DNA of 64,000 bases, from assembly GCA_030761205.1 (NCBI GenBank), contig JAULJL010000032.1:9801134-9865133 (forward strand), read 5' to 3'. Below are positions 11,357 to 22,440 of this stretch, in pieces. Positions within the stretch are counted from its first letter, which is position 1; the number at the start of each line of letters is the position of its first letter. The translations under genes and the position numbers were made by a program. The DNA comes from Fremontodendron californicum (Eukaryota > Streptophyta > Magnoliopsida > Malvales > Malvaceae). Under the pieces are notes generated by a model. That model made no database searches and had not been told where the DNA came from. It saw only the letters and a program-made list of their open reading frames with translations.

Positions 11357-12514
11357 TTACTTCAAAGCAGGGCAGTTCTCTGTTGAGTAACCTTGATTGC
11401 CAGAATGATAACCACAACACTCATTAGCATCATACCAGCTCGGATAAGGGGGCTTCAGAGGCTCTAATTGCATAGGTGTCACAAGGTGATTCTGGATGAG
11501 TTGAGGTAATAGCTCACTGTATGTCACAGGAATCAGGTTATCCTGATTTCTTTTTCGCTTTTTATGCCCCCTTCGATTATTCCCAAGGGTGTTCGATTGA
11601 TAGACAGATGTAAATTCTGGTGTAGTTGCAGTCATTGGTTGGTAGGGATAAAAACCTTGAGAGACATTGTTAAGGGTAGAGTAAAATGGCTGATACGAGG
11701 AGAATTGGGAAGGTGGGGCAAAGCCTTCCACGACTTGGGTATCTTCCTTTTTCTTTTCAGATGCCCCTTTTTTCTTGGTATTGGATGTTTTTTCTCCTTC
11801 AATTTTCCCATCCTTGATAGCATTCTCAATCATCTCCCCTGAAATTACCATGTCTGAAAAATTCTTCGTGGTGTTGCCAACAAGTATATCATAGTACGGG
11901 GCCTGCAGTGTATTCACAAAAATGACAGTGGTTTCTTTCTGAGTTAAGGGCAGTTGTACTTGGGCGGCCAGGCTCATCCACCGTTGCGCATATTCTTTGA
12001 AGCTCTCAGTAGCTCTTTTCTTCATATGTTTCAAGGTGAGACGGTCAGGCACCATGTCGGTCATATGCTTGTACTGGTTTAGAAAAACCCTAGCCAGGTC
12101 ATTCCAAGAGCGAATCTGATCCCTGCTCAACTGACTATACCACCTAATTGCGGACCCGCTGAGGCTATCGTGAAAGCAGCGAATCAAAAGCTTATCATTA
12201 TCTATATGACTTGTCATCTTCCGGCAGAACATAGTGATGTGGGCTAATGGATCAGTCGTCCCGTCATATTTCACAAAGTCAGGGATCTTGAACATAGGAG
12301 GAATGACTAAATCGAAGACCAAACATTGTTCTTTCGCATCTAAACTCCCAAATACATCTGTATTTTCTACTACCCGGAGCCTTTCATCTAGCAACTGATA
12401 TTTCCCTTGGGAATCTGCCAACTCAACCTCATTTACTGCAACCCTTTTCAAATTTGCCTGTTCAGCTGGATCATCTGAGTTTAGGACATTGACTGTGTTC
12501 TGGGCATCAATCAT
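11357..12514 (-). CDS. Gag protein of Tat/Ogre-type element (copy 1)
   Basis: A 385-residue ORF. Residues about 70-240 form a retrotransposon gag domain: PPMFKIPDFVKYDGTTDP, then the CFHDSLSGSAIRWYSQL helix, SFKEYAQRWMSLAAQV and a basic segment NNRRGHKKRKRN. The C-terminus has a degenerate knuckle (CCGYHSGNQGYSTENC). Gag of this clade assembles the particle and packages RNA. After residue 385 the frame continues as gag-like sequence with stops to about 11254, so the natural protein was longer. Upstream (12515-12860) the gag N-terminus is present only as stop-ridden fragments, hence the present Met is probably internal. Likely non-functional. Confidence 0.82.
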   Translation of the reverse strand: MIDAQNTVNVLNSDDPAEQANLKRVAVNEVELADSQGKYQLLDERLRVVENTDVFGSLDAKEQCLVFDLVIPPMFKIPDFVKYDGTTDPLAHITMFCRKMTSHIDNDKLLIRCFHDSLSGSAIRWYSQLSRDQIRSWNDLARVFLNQYKHMTDMVPDRLTLKHMKKRATESFKEYAQRWMSLAAQVQLPLTQKETTVIFVNTLQAPYYDILVGNTTKNFSDMVISGEMIENAIKDGKIEGEKTSNTKKKGASEKKKEDTQVVEGFAPPSQFSSYQPFYSTLNNVSQGFYPYQPMTATTPEFTSVYQSNTLGNNRRGHKKRKRNQDNLIPVTYSELLPQLIQNHLVTPMQLEPLKPPYPSWYDANECCGYHSGNQGYSTENCPALK

Positions 12515-12859
12515 TACGACCTTATTCTAACCTTTTTGTGTCTCTAACCCTTTCCTGACGACAAAGTTTTTAGTGTATCCTTTTCCCTTGATTACGGCGG
12601 ACATCAGCTCCATCAATTTAGTCATCTGATCCTTAGATTCTGCTTGAGACTTTGCTAGTTGTTCTCGCAATTCTTTCTATTCCCTTTCCATTTTTTTCCA
12701 TTCGGGTAACTTGTTCATCCTCCATAGCACTAGCCTGTATTAAAAGAGTATTCAGTACTTCTTCTGATTTGAAATGGAAATTCTTTCAAAGACTCCTAAA
12801 GCCAAGCCAACTTCTGTTTTATTTCCCCCAAATGTATGTCATGATGAATGAGCCATGAT

Positions 12860-13350
12860 TGTCATTTGATGCATGTGAAGCCTAAACAATATGATGTATG
12901 GACATGTACAATGGAAACATGTTGACCATATATGTAATAAATGCAATCACAATGCCAACATGTTGCAAGCAAAGAATAAACAAATCAACACATGGATATA
13001 TGCAATGACTGATCATATGCATTTTAGCATATTTCTCAATGAATGATCATATACCCTATGAATGCAACACGGTGTCAATTATGATACATGCAAACAACGA
13101 ATGATTGATACAGAGTATATACAAAGAAAATCATGCTAACCATGTGTGTCATGAATACGACCTAATGCTAATCATGATGTATGTAATAAGCAAATTAATG
13201 CATGGATATATACAGAAAAATCATGCTGATTATGAATGCATAAATGCAACCTGATGCTAACATGATACATATATGAATGTATGGTATGACCACTAATTGA
13301 TCAGATGCAAGATGCAAAAGGGGAAGATATCAAGAAGAAAATAAGAATCT
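12860..13350 (-). repeat. Leader-type repeat, copy 1 (ATG/CATG-rich)
   Basis: Low-complexity stretch with loosely repeated words such as catgatgtatg, gaatgcaac and atatacaaagaaaatcatgc. It resembles 14590-14930, the corresponding stretch before gag fragment 2, indicating that a leader-plus-gag module is present twice in tandem. 13350-13590 holds no recognised gene. Confidence 0.6.
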
Positions 13351-13593
13351 GAGGAACTTAATCATCAACATCTCATAAATTTGAAGAATAGTTAATTCAT
13401 TCCCATATCAATGTTCACAATGGTATAAACCATGTTTTACAAAATCTGAGCAATAGTTAAAACTGTCCTTTACAAGCACTTTATTCTTTCTAGCATCCTA
13501 AGGCTATAAGAGCCGGCTACTGAAAAAAGTGAAATCCTATTACATCATATAAGACCGAAGTCTTTCTATCTTAATGTTGTAAATCTCCTAATC

Positions 13594-14430
13594 CTAATGA
13601 TGCTTTCCCAGTCCTCTATCAATCAGTGTCGTTGGATCCAACCACTTGGCATTTATAAGAATTTGCACTTTCTTTTTGAATGCTATACAGTCTTCAATGT
13701 TATGGCCAACAATTCCGCAATGATAATCACATCTTGCATTTGGATTATACCACCTTGGATATGGTGGTAACAGGGATTTCAATGGGACACAGGCAACCAT
13801 GTGATTTTGGATCAGTATAGGGAGAAGCTCTCGGTAGTTGACTGGAATGGGATCAAAATGCATTTGGGTCTTATCCTGGGGTTGTTTCTTAGTCACACAT
13901 GGCCTAGGAGTTGGGGCACTTGGTGGTGGCGCTAAGGTCCGAACCAGAGTGTTTACATGGAGATGTGGCGGAACAGCATGGTAAGGGTATGGATTTGGAC
14001 ACGGGGACTTTGGAGGTTGTACATAGCTCGAGGTTCCTATCCCAGATACTGGATAAGGTGATTGATGAGGAAAATAGTATGAACTGGCAGTTGGTGGTGA
14101 TGGAGTGGGATTCAGGAATCTCGTAGTGTTCATCCCAATGGACGATTGGACCATAATAGAGTGGGGATACTGGTTTGGACCTAGAACAATTTACAGGTAT
14201 GGTACAGGATCCGAGGTTTCTATCTTTGGTATCAGGCTCTCAGGTTTAATCATTTTCACGATTTTGTCCACAATTTCATTAGGATTGCAACCTTTGTGGC
14301 ATTGACAAGTGCAGGATCCAGCAAGGATTGTATGTTCCGGTCCTAATGGTTTTGGTTGATCCGAAGGCGATGCAAATCCCTGAGAAAGTTCCCCTTTACT
14401 CTTTCCCATATTCTCAAACATTTTCAGCAA
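13594..14430 (-). pseudogene. Second gag copy of Tat/Ogre type, internally deleted
   Basis: Two ORF pieces on the minus strand: 14430-14191 (79 residues, gag N-terminal type) and 14154-13594 (186 residues, gag C-terminal type). The 186-residue piece is proline-rich and then carries PVNYRELLPILIQNHMVACV, PPYPRWYNPNARCDYHCGI and VGHNIEDCIAFKKKV, parallel to the C-terminus of the 385-residue gag at 11357. The central gag domain present in copy 1 is missing, so this is a deletion product. Sequence differs enough from copy 1 to suggest two related families rather than a recent duplication. Confidence 0.72.
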
Positions 14431-14589
14431 TTTGGCCAGCTATTCCTTCACCTTTCGGATTTCATGTCCACATTCCTCTTGATTGCGTTCCAAAGCACCC
14501 AATCGCTCCTCCGATTCATTCCACATATCTTGAACCCCTTTCATGCAAATGAAAATGTCATGAGATTAAGAATGCAATTGTGAATGTAC

Positions 14590-14930
14590 ATGCTCTATTC
14601 CTATGTGCATGAATATACTGATGATTAATGCATGAACATATACAGAGAAATTATGATGACTATGTATGCTATGGATGCAATCTAATGCCAACATGATGCA
14701 TTTAAAAAATGAATAAATTGATGCATAAGTATATACAAATAATGACCATGTATGTATTCTACAATGAATGACCATGCATGCTATGATGTCAAAATGATAC
14801 ATGCAGAGAATAAATGAATTAATACAAAGGTAGGTACAAAGAATGATCATGTATATCACAAATGTATTCTACAATGAATAACCATGCATGTTAGGACTGT
14901 GACATGATGTCAAAATGATACAAATAAATT
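14590..14930 (-). repeat. Leader-type repeat, copy 2
   Basis: Loose repeats of gaatgaccatgcatg and atgatgtcaaaatgatac words, parallel to 12860-13350. It sits directly upstream, on the minus strand, of gag fragment 2. Confidence 0.55.
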
Positions 14931-16090
14931 AACCAATGATTACAAGAAATTGGTGGGACTTAAATCTTGATTATTCAAAAATCTCATTATGCAAGATTTG
15001 CCTCCAAATTTATGATTTTTTTGAAACATGTTTTTTTTTCTATGAAAAACCAATCATATTATTTTCAAAAGAATTTCGGGGTAGTGGATCCTACTATGGT
15101 ACAATGTCCAAATGTTCATGCAACACTACCGGTTTTATGAAATCATCAAATGAAATTACCAACTGTTTATTGCAAAGAATGAGATCAATAACACAACCAA
15201 AAATGTACATGCTCTATTCACACATGTATGAAATGTGCAAAATGCAAAAATGCTTGAAAAAGGATTTTTATTTTTTCAAACGATTAATGAATATTTTGCC
15301 CCGACAAATATCTACTTATATAGGTATCACAGTGCCTTTGGGACAGATTAACACATTTATTACGGGCGATGTACGTACATCGTTGCCCGATCTACAAAAC
15401 TTCTTCAGAATGTAAAATAGGTAACAAAAGGTTTAAAAATGTCCCTCCATGTGTTCCTATTTTAGGTATATCTAATGGAAATCCGGCATGGCTTCGCCTA
15501 GGTTTATTATATGAAGGTGAATCGGTTCTAAGGCCCCGAATTGTTCCTCACTGTCGTCGGTGAAGGCTAGTAAGGCACCCCGATAAAAGCGGGTTCAATT
15601 CGTTAGAGTATATTTTCCTATGCCCATACGGAGGATTATCACGAAGGCATTAGGTTCTTTATACTCCGAAAGTGTTTCACTAGCCCATACGGAGGATCAA
15701 TCATGAAGGCTTAGTTACTTTACTCCCACTTAAAAGGACGGAACCCGGGTAGAGGATTCATGTTATGCAAATGCAAATACAGTGTGCGCGGAGGAACAAA
15801 ACAAACCTGTCACCACCTATTCTACAATGCTTATTCTAAATGCCCCAACTATTTATAAAAAACATTCAAGAATAGTGTAACGCATTAACCAACAAGCAAT
15901 TATAATATACAACATTAATAACTAGAGAACAATAATAAAATGCATGTACATGAGTATGAACATTTTTAAAAACATTTTATTATTTTCAAAATTCTCCTTA
16001 TTAAAAAAAATGTGGGAATTAAAATTAAATACCAATTAAACCAACAAAATTGAGACTTTGATAACACACGCCTAAGCTTGACTCTCTAAT
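14931..16090 (-). other. Untranslated leader of the Ogre-like element
   Basis: Lies between PBS and gag on the minus strand. It contains the gcgatgtacgtacatcgttg palindrome-like block at 15364-15383 and the cggaggatcaatcatgaagg block. A diverged copy lies at 6640-7450. ORFs at 14936-15563 on the plus strand have no recognisable content. Confidence 0.6.
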
Positions 16091-16110
16091 ATCTCCAGCG
16101 GAGTCGCCAA
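16091..16110 (-). promoter_or_regulatory. Primer binding site (tRNA-Arg type) of Ogre-like element
   Basis: Minus strand TTGGCGACTCCGCTGGAGAT, two bases inside the LTR end at 16113. TGGCGACTC PBS sequences are typical of Ogre/Tat elements, which are primed by tRNA-Arg. A decayed counterpart is at 7451-7470. Confidence 0.75.
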
Positions 16111-18039
16111 GCTGTCGCAACCTAAAAAATAACAAGTCTTATCGCAAGACTTTATTATTCGTTAAGCGTGACATTAAAAAATCGAGGAAAAGTCGACTTA
16201 ATTCCTCTAGAAAAATGAAGGTTTTGAAAATGACCTTAAAAAAGACATGGAGTCGCCACCAATCTTTTTAGCTAGGTGTGATCGGCCACCTATTAAAACC
16301 GGTTTTATAAAAATATTTTAAAAATTAATTAAATAAATTTTAAAACCAATTTCAAGTCTGCGTTTTAAACCAGAGAAATCAAAGAAACAGGTTCGGGACT
16401 CGGTTACGTGCGGGGAAGGATTAGCACCCACACAACGCCCGTATAAAACGGTACCTTATTAATCGTGTGTTATCTCAAATCTCGGTAAAAAGTTGGTTTT
16501 AAATTTAGTATTTCAAGTTAATTCCCAATTTAAAGTAAAATAATTCCATTTTTAATTGAAAATGATTCGGAATTTATAAATTCAAAATTTTCCTATATTC
16601 CCCAACAAACGTGGCCAAATATAGAAATTTTTATTAGTTTTGGAAAACTTTCCGAATCATTCTCTTTTTGAAAGAAAGATATTCCTTTATTAATGATAAT
16701 TGATGATATTCCCTCCAGCAAACCCGGTAGAGAACTCATGAATTATTTTAACTCGGGAATATCTTTATTTTTTTTTATTGAAAAATCATTATCCTTTTGA
16801 AAATATTTTAAAAGATATGAATATGTATATGCATGACATAGCAAAATCTAAATAATATAATGCTTCCTAAATGATATGATTTAAATGTCTTAGCATATTC
16901 TAAATGAAATAAAATATCCTAAGTTATATGATATATTTTAAATGAAATTAAATGACCTATGTAACATAATACATTCTATATGAAATGCAATATCCTAAGT
17001 CATATGATATAATCTAAATGAAATAAAATATTCTAGATGACATAACATAACATATGCATAATAATATAAAAATAACTAAATAAAAAGCATAGGATATCAT
17101 GAAATATTCAAAACCATAGAATAAACCATATAATATAAATAAAAAAAAACATAAATCAAAATAATAACAATATCATAGGAATTATTATAGCAAGAATCAC
17201 ATGTTATATAAAATGCATGAATATGGAAAATGCAATGCATGAAATGTATTTTTTCCTTTAATTAAAGAAATCCGTATATCTAAAAAGATATCCGGCTACC
17301 TTAGGAAAATATGTCAAATTAAATATTCTAAAACCAAAATACTTTGTGATTGTTTGAAAACAATTTTGGAAAGCATGAATTAAAAATAAAAACTGGGCTA
17401 AATCTTTTTTTAAATGGCTCTAATTTCCTAAATTTAAAAATCTCGAACTTGACCACCCTTAACCCGAGAGTTAAAAAATCATTTTTAGAGTTTAAAAAGG
17501 CTTAGAAACTACCCTAAGTCAGTAGCTAACCTTCCTAATCAGCCCCCTCTAAGTAACTTAACCAAATCAGAAAAATGATTTTTCTTTAAATTCAATTCTG
17601 ACTCCAATGTCCAGTTTTAAGCCATGATTTTTTATCCCATTTTTAAAAATTCAAAAAATTCTGAAAAAAATACTGGAGACTCAGGACATGTAAAACTACA
17701 CGAAAAAAAATCAGCTTAATTTTTTGATTAAAGACGAATGCTCAGAAAAATCGGGAAAGTACGAAAACTGGGTGAAAAATTGTTTTGCCGAAATACATTT
17801 TTTCCTTTGATAAAATCATTTAAAAAATCAAAGTAAAAATATTTGAAACTCATAAAATGACTTACAAACAGTAGCTAGGACTTTTTGAAAGTTAGATAAA
17901 AATTGGCTAAGTAAAAAAAATTCACAAAGGTAGAATAATCAATTTGACAAACTTTAATTTTCCACAAGTGTGCTCAAGAGAGCATGACTTTGAACCATTA
18001 ATTGGCCTAAGTCATTATTCAAGTGGCATGACATGAGAT

Positions 18040-18460
18040 GCATGAACATACAGCCAATTGAATGCATGAAATGCATGATTTAAAACCTAACTGATGTGGC
18101 AAACGAATGACATGGCATATAAATGACACGGCATAAGAATGAATGTCATGTGAATGAAATCGACATGGCAAACAAAATGACATGGCATAAGAATGGATAT
18201 CATGAGGATGAATGTCATGTGAATGAAATCGACATGGCATGAGATGACATGGCATATGAATGACATGGAATAAGGATGAATTTCATGTGAGCAAAATGGC
18301 ATGGCATATGAATGACATGGCATGAACACGAATGTCATGTGAATGAAATCGTCATGACATGCAAAAATGACATGGCATATGAATGACATGACAATATGGA
18401 TGACATGGCAAAATGGATGACATGGCACTATGAATGACATGGCATAATCAACAAAATGGC
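18040..18460. repeat. Imperfect tandem repeats around gaatgacatggcat
   Basis: About a dozen spaced copies of a 14-60 bp motif (gaatgacatggcat, atgtcatgtgaatgaaatcg). The ORFs predicted on the minus strand here, rich in His, Cys and Met, are products of this repeat and are not genes. A related repeat in inverse orientation is at 23394-24060. Confidence 0.8.
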
Positions 18461-18726
18461 ACCACCACAAAATATTCATAATCATATCATGATCACATGC
18501 ACACATCATTATTTGAAATGAATTATTCATGTGAGGAATCACATAAATAGCATATATCGAAAAATATTATCGTGCTTCCCGGCAAACCCGGCAAAGCTTG
18601 GAAAATAATTCTTTCATATGGTATTTACATGATTCCGAGTAAAATAAAAACCATACGTTTCGATTCTGCCTGTGATGGAGACAAAGCAACCCATAAATAT
18701 GATGAAAATGAGATTGGAAAAAACAA

Positions 18727-19873
18727 TTATATGAATGAAGAAAAACTAGGAAGAATCAGATTCAGGAGAAGAAAAAACAACAATTTACAAGCTAGTTTCT
18801 TACCACTGGAATTCAAATGGCTTAATCCATTCACCACATCTGCAACCCCATTGGAATCTCCCTTTTGTATCTTGGAAAGCTTTTCACGTGAAATAATAAC
18901 ACGAGACCATCCCGGAGGCTTCAAGAAACTTAAGGCCAAGGTGAATCCGATGTTATAAACTATAGCAAAACTAAACAATGCAACTATTGCTATCCAGAAA
19001 AAAATATTCATCAAAGTATAATCCACGACTCTCTAGTGTTTCTTGTCCTATTGTAGTGCACATGGTCAGTATTTGTTGCCATCGCGGAGCAAGAAATTCA
19101 TTTCCAGAAAGTGCTATCTCTGCATATGACATAGGAGAAACCCAAAAAACCCACTTCATCCAACCTGGCCAGGATGGCCGCAGAATGATGAAGCTACATA
19201 ATAACCAGTATAAAAAGATTATGAGGCTAGAAGCTGCCACTGAAGAATAAAAAGTCTGGAAGAGGGAGGCCACGAATCGAAACAAGGATACTCCTGTTAA
19301 TTGCACAGCAAAAAACGTCACAAACTGGCGGAAGAACCTTGAAACCTCAGGAGTGTATCCCATTACGTAATAAGTGATAGATGTCCAAATCAGGGATTGC
19401 AAAAATGACATAGAAAGCTTTAAAATAGTGGCTGGAATTGCATAAGCCCAAGCAGGGTAAAAGCATAACATTTTCTGCTTATAGAAAACTGGAAGTCTTG
19501 AAATTGTCATGTACACCTCAGGAAACTCATCCACCACAAGTATCATGAGCGTAAAAAACAGCGCAGCCAGGTAGTAATTTGCATGAACAACATCGATATC
19601 CATCCGTATCTTATAAAATACAGTCATTGTGATTCATGCTATGATGACAAGCTAAGTTATTTTGAATACGTAAAAAATTGAGTTCCTTCTCAAAAGAAGA
19701 ATCTCCCTTGACATGCAAGCTTTAAAGATTTCCCATTTAGAAACAGAATACTCACTAAAGGAAAGGGCATCTTTTTGGCCTTGGGACTTATCGTATGGGT
19801 CTAAGAGATCCTCATCTATCTTCTTCTCCAAGGGGGATACCTTAAATTTCCAGTATTGTGCTTGATCTTTCTT
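18727..19873 (-). pseudogene. ABCG/PDR-type ABC transporter fragment (broken)
   Basis: Minus-strand pieces: 19873-19652 encodes the segment entering the first transmembrane domain (KKDQAQYW, DEDLLDPYDKSQ, SKWEIFKACMSREILLLRRN). 19627-18971 encodes the first ABC-2 transmembrane region (LPVFYKQKMLCFYPAWAYAI, SWPGWMKWVFWVSPMSYAEI, NEFLAPRWQ). 19026-18727 continues the linker (NIGFTLALSFLKPPGWSR). Two stops interrupt the 19652/19627 joint, and a frameshift in a T run occurs at about 19000. Near 18805 the coding similarity ends at a GTAAG donor-like site, with intron-like sequence beyond, so the copy came from genomic DNA, not mRNA. PDR proteins export hormones, terpenoids and xenobiotics; this piece has neither ATP-binding domain and is dead. 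Confidence 0.85.
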
Positions 19874-19874
19874 G

Positions 19875-20045
19875 GCCAAACTCTCGCTCCTACTCACGCT
19901 GCTCCTTCAACCTTTGCTCCTGCGCTCATACTGCTCCTCGAACCTATGCTCTTGTACTCACGCTGCTCCTTCAACCTCTGCTCCTTGCGCTCATGCTGCT
20001 CCTCCAACCTCTGCTCCTGCGCTCACGCTGCTCCTCCAACCTCTG
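19875..20045 (-). repeat. 32-33 bp minisatellite, about five copies
   Basis: On the minus strand the unit begins GTTGGAGGAGCAGCGTGAGC and is about 32-33 bp, repeated five times with substitutions and one-base indels. It lies at the fusion between the coiled-coil fragment and the ABCG fragment. In one frame it encodes RLEEQRER-type charged repeats, but the length changes break the frame. Confidence 0.8.
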
Positions 20046-20135
20046 GGCAAGGAACTTCTGGTACTTAACAGCATCAGCCTTGGCCTTTGCAAATATCTTC
20101 TTCTTTTCTGCTCCTTCAACGTTGCTTGCCCATTC
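19990..20135 (-). pseudogene. Unidentified coiled-coil gene fragment
   Basis: Minus-strand reading contains EWASNVEGAEKKKIFAKAKA then DAVKYQKFLAQRLEEQRER, a charged helical, probably coiled-coil segment. A TTTAG acceptor-like site precedes the EWAS codons, suggesting an exon start. I do not recognise the parent gene. It is fused head to tail with the ABCG fragment and enclosed in the Ogre-type LTR, so it was probably captured in the same event or an adjacent one. Confidence 0.5.
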
Positions 20136-20766
20136 CTAAACAACCATCTCTACCAAAAACAAAACCCACTTTAAGATGACGTAATAATTCTCTCAAGACA
20201 AAATTTGGTTGAGAAATAAATCCCACACTTCGAATAAGAATTTGGAGTTTGGGTCTTTGTTTTTGAGTTAAGGAAAATGATAAACAAGTTAATGTATGTG
20301 GAAATTAAAGAGAATGAAAATATTAAAGCTTATTATCCCAAAAAAAAAAAAAAAATTAAAGCTTAAGAAAGGGAAATAAAAAAACAACTTAGTAGAAATC
20401 AAGCTTGCACAAAGAAATTGCACTTATCTGATGCCTGGAAAATTCGATTCCCTTTGGCTCTTCCACGAAATCAAATGTCTTTGTTTCTCTTTTTTATTTA
20501 GCCGTGGCCCCCCTTTGTTCATAGCCCCAGCTACATTCTTTTTCTACTTAGCTTTCTTTCTTTCTTTTTCTCTTATTTTAATTCTTTCCCCTTTCCTTCT
20601 ATAGCCGACAACAACCTTATGGCTCCCTCTTCTTCTTTTTTTCAAAACCCCACCTGTAGCTCCCACAAGATCCCCCTCCCCTGGAAGCTCCTTTTTTCTC
20701 TTCTTTATTTCCATTTCCTTCTCCCCTAGTAGTAGCCGACTCTGCCTTTTCCAAAATAACCAGCCC

Positions 20767-20777
20767 TTTTATAAACC
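20767..20777 (-). promoter_or_regulatory. LTR TATA box (Ogre-like element)
   Basis: Minus-strand GGTTTATAAAA followed by GGGCTG, about 355 bases into the LTR from its 5' end at 21131. Placement within U3 is plausible for a Pol II start. Confidence 0.55.
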
Positions 20778-21857
20778 AATTCCTAACCTAAAAATGTGTA
20801 ATGTCTAAATTACCCCATCCTTTATTTTTTTCAAGTCTTTTTTTTTATTTTTCAAATATTTTCAATTAAAAAAATTTTATTTTAAAAATCTAATAAAAAT
20901 CAAGATTAAACTTTTCCACCTCGGGTTTAAATTGAATTTTAAAATTGGTAATTTTACGGTCCGATTTTATTTGAATAATTAAAGCTAAAAAATGATATAT
21001 AATTTAGAATATATATATATATTTTTAAAAATCTAAAATCGCGACCGTGATTTTTACAAAAATATTAAACCCGAGAGGAAAACAAATCAAAATTGATTTT
21101 AAAAAAGCCCGGACAAAATTAGGTGTCTACACTCATCTTGTAGGTGGTACTCCAAGACTTTGTTTAAGAGGTTAAGCACAAAAAGTCAATTCGGAAAAAA
21201 GCAACATCAAAAAGTCAACCACTAAAAAAGTCAACCCTCATTCAAAATTAAGATTCAAAGTTTAATTGAACAATGGTCAAAGAATTTTGATAATCTGAGG
21301 TCTACAACGAGAGATATGAAGTACGAAAGATGGGTTATGGAGATTCGTTGGAAAGAAAACCCTAATTTGGTAAATTTAGGAAAAACACTTAAACTATCAA
21401 ATTGGTCAAAATTGGAGTTTCCAAATGGAATATAATCAATGACTACAGGTATTGGAAAGGCCATTTGGAAGCAAATCAAAGGAAGAGTCAATTTGGAAGA
21501 AAATCGAAAATTAGGGTTTTTAGTGAATTTTGGCGAAATTGGAGAAAATTGCAAAAATGCCCCCAATTCGGTAAAATTAAAGCCCTTAATTGATGAAGAG
21601 TGGGTAAACAAAGATATCCCAAGGCTCAGTTTAAAATAATTCTGAGAAAATATCCGGTTGGAGGAAAAACAAAGAAACGAGGAAATTCTCGATATTGAAA
21701 AAAGGAAAAATCAAATCGGAGGGGAACTTGATCGTAAAAATTAGGCATTTTTAGACCAACTCCAATTCAATATATAACAAAGGCCTGGAAAAAAAATTTG
21801 GAAATCGGATTTGTTTTGAGTAAAACCGAGGTTTCGAAGGTAAAAGGGTAATCTTGG

Positions 21858-22440
21858 AAAATCCGAAAAAATAGCAAATGAGCTCGAAAAATTATGAAAA
21901 CCTTCAGATCTGAGTTTTATGTCATTAGGAAGAGATCGACGAACAAAAATCCGGAATCGGAGCTCATTTGAAAAATGACAAATTTCGAGCCCACTAAGTT
22001 GAATTTCAAAAGATAAATCCGGGAAAAATAGAAAATGAGCTCGAAAAAATATGAAAACTTTCAGATCTCAATTTTATATTCTTTGGAAGAGATTGGCGAA
22101 AAAAAATCCAGAACCGGAGCTCGTTTGAAAAATGGCAAAGTTCGGGCCCACTAAGCTAAAATTCCAAAAGATAAATCCAGAAAAAATAGCAAATGAGCTC
22201 GAAAAATTATGAAAACTTGCAGATCTCAATTTTATATTATTTGGAAGAGATTGGCAAAGAAAAATCAAGAATCGAAACTCGTTTGAAAAATGGCAAAAGT
22301 TCAGGTGCACTAAGGGCAATTTTGGAAGATAAATCCGGGAAAAATAGCAAATGGGCTCGGAAAATTATGAAAACTTTCAAAACTCAATTTTATATTATTT
22401 AGGAATTATTGGAAAAAGAAAATCCGAATTTGGAGTCCAT
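21858..22440 (+). repeat. 157-bp tandem repeat, four copies, in LTR U3
   Basis: Four units starting near 21858, 22016, 22174 and 22332, each with aatagcaaatgagctcgaaa or a close variant, then cagatctcaattttatatt and a gaagagattggc block. The period is about 157-158 bp. It lies upstream of a TATA-like ttttaaaggg at about 22856. Confidence 0.88.

Larger units (their letters stand above)
11254..21131 (-). mobile_element. Tat/Ogre-type element, minus strand, non-autonomous/truncated
   Basis: Minus-strand order: LTR (21131 to 16113), PBS (16110-16091), leader (about 16090-14570), gag fragment 2 (14430-13594), a second leader-like stretch (13590-12860), gag copy 1 (12514-11357), then an abrupt end at 11254. 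No protease, RT or integrase is present. The gag type and the TGGCGACTCC PBS place it in the Tat/Ogre branch of Ty3/gypsy. No 3' LTR is found at the left end, so the element is truncated or rearranged there. Its LTR carries host gene fragments. Confidence 0.8.
16113..21131 (-). repeat. Tat/Ogre-type 5' LTR, 5019 bp, minus orientation
   Basis: In plus coordinates it starts tgtcgcaacc and ends gtgtctaca, so on the minus strand it is TGTAGACACC...GGTTGCGACA, a TG/CA-bounded LTR. The PBS-proximal 2.5 kb (16113-18655) matches the LTRs at 7471 and 61191 in the same orientation and 24060-25912 in inverse. The U3 half (20170-21131) includes a TATA box. Between them, 18660-20170 is foreign: an ABCG transporter fragment and a coiled-coil gene fragment. 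Five kb is within the range known for Ogre LTRs. Confidence 0.82.

Noticed and set aside
18019..18542. His/Cys/Met-rich minus ORFs
   Set aside because: Produced by the gaatgacatggcat repeat array; periodic and without homology.
18727..19873. Functional ABCG/PDR transporter
   Set aside because: Stops, a frameshift and absence of both ATP-binding domains; only a fragment inside an LTR.
21858..22440. CRISPR-like array
   Set aside because: Units are contiguous 157-bp tandem repeats without unique spacers, in a plant LTR.
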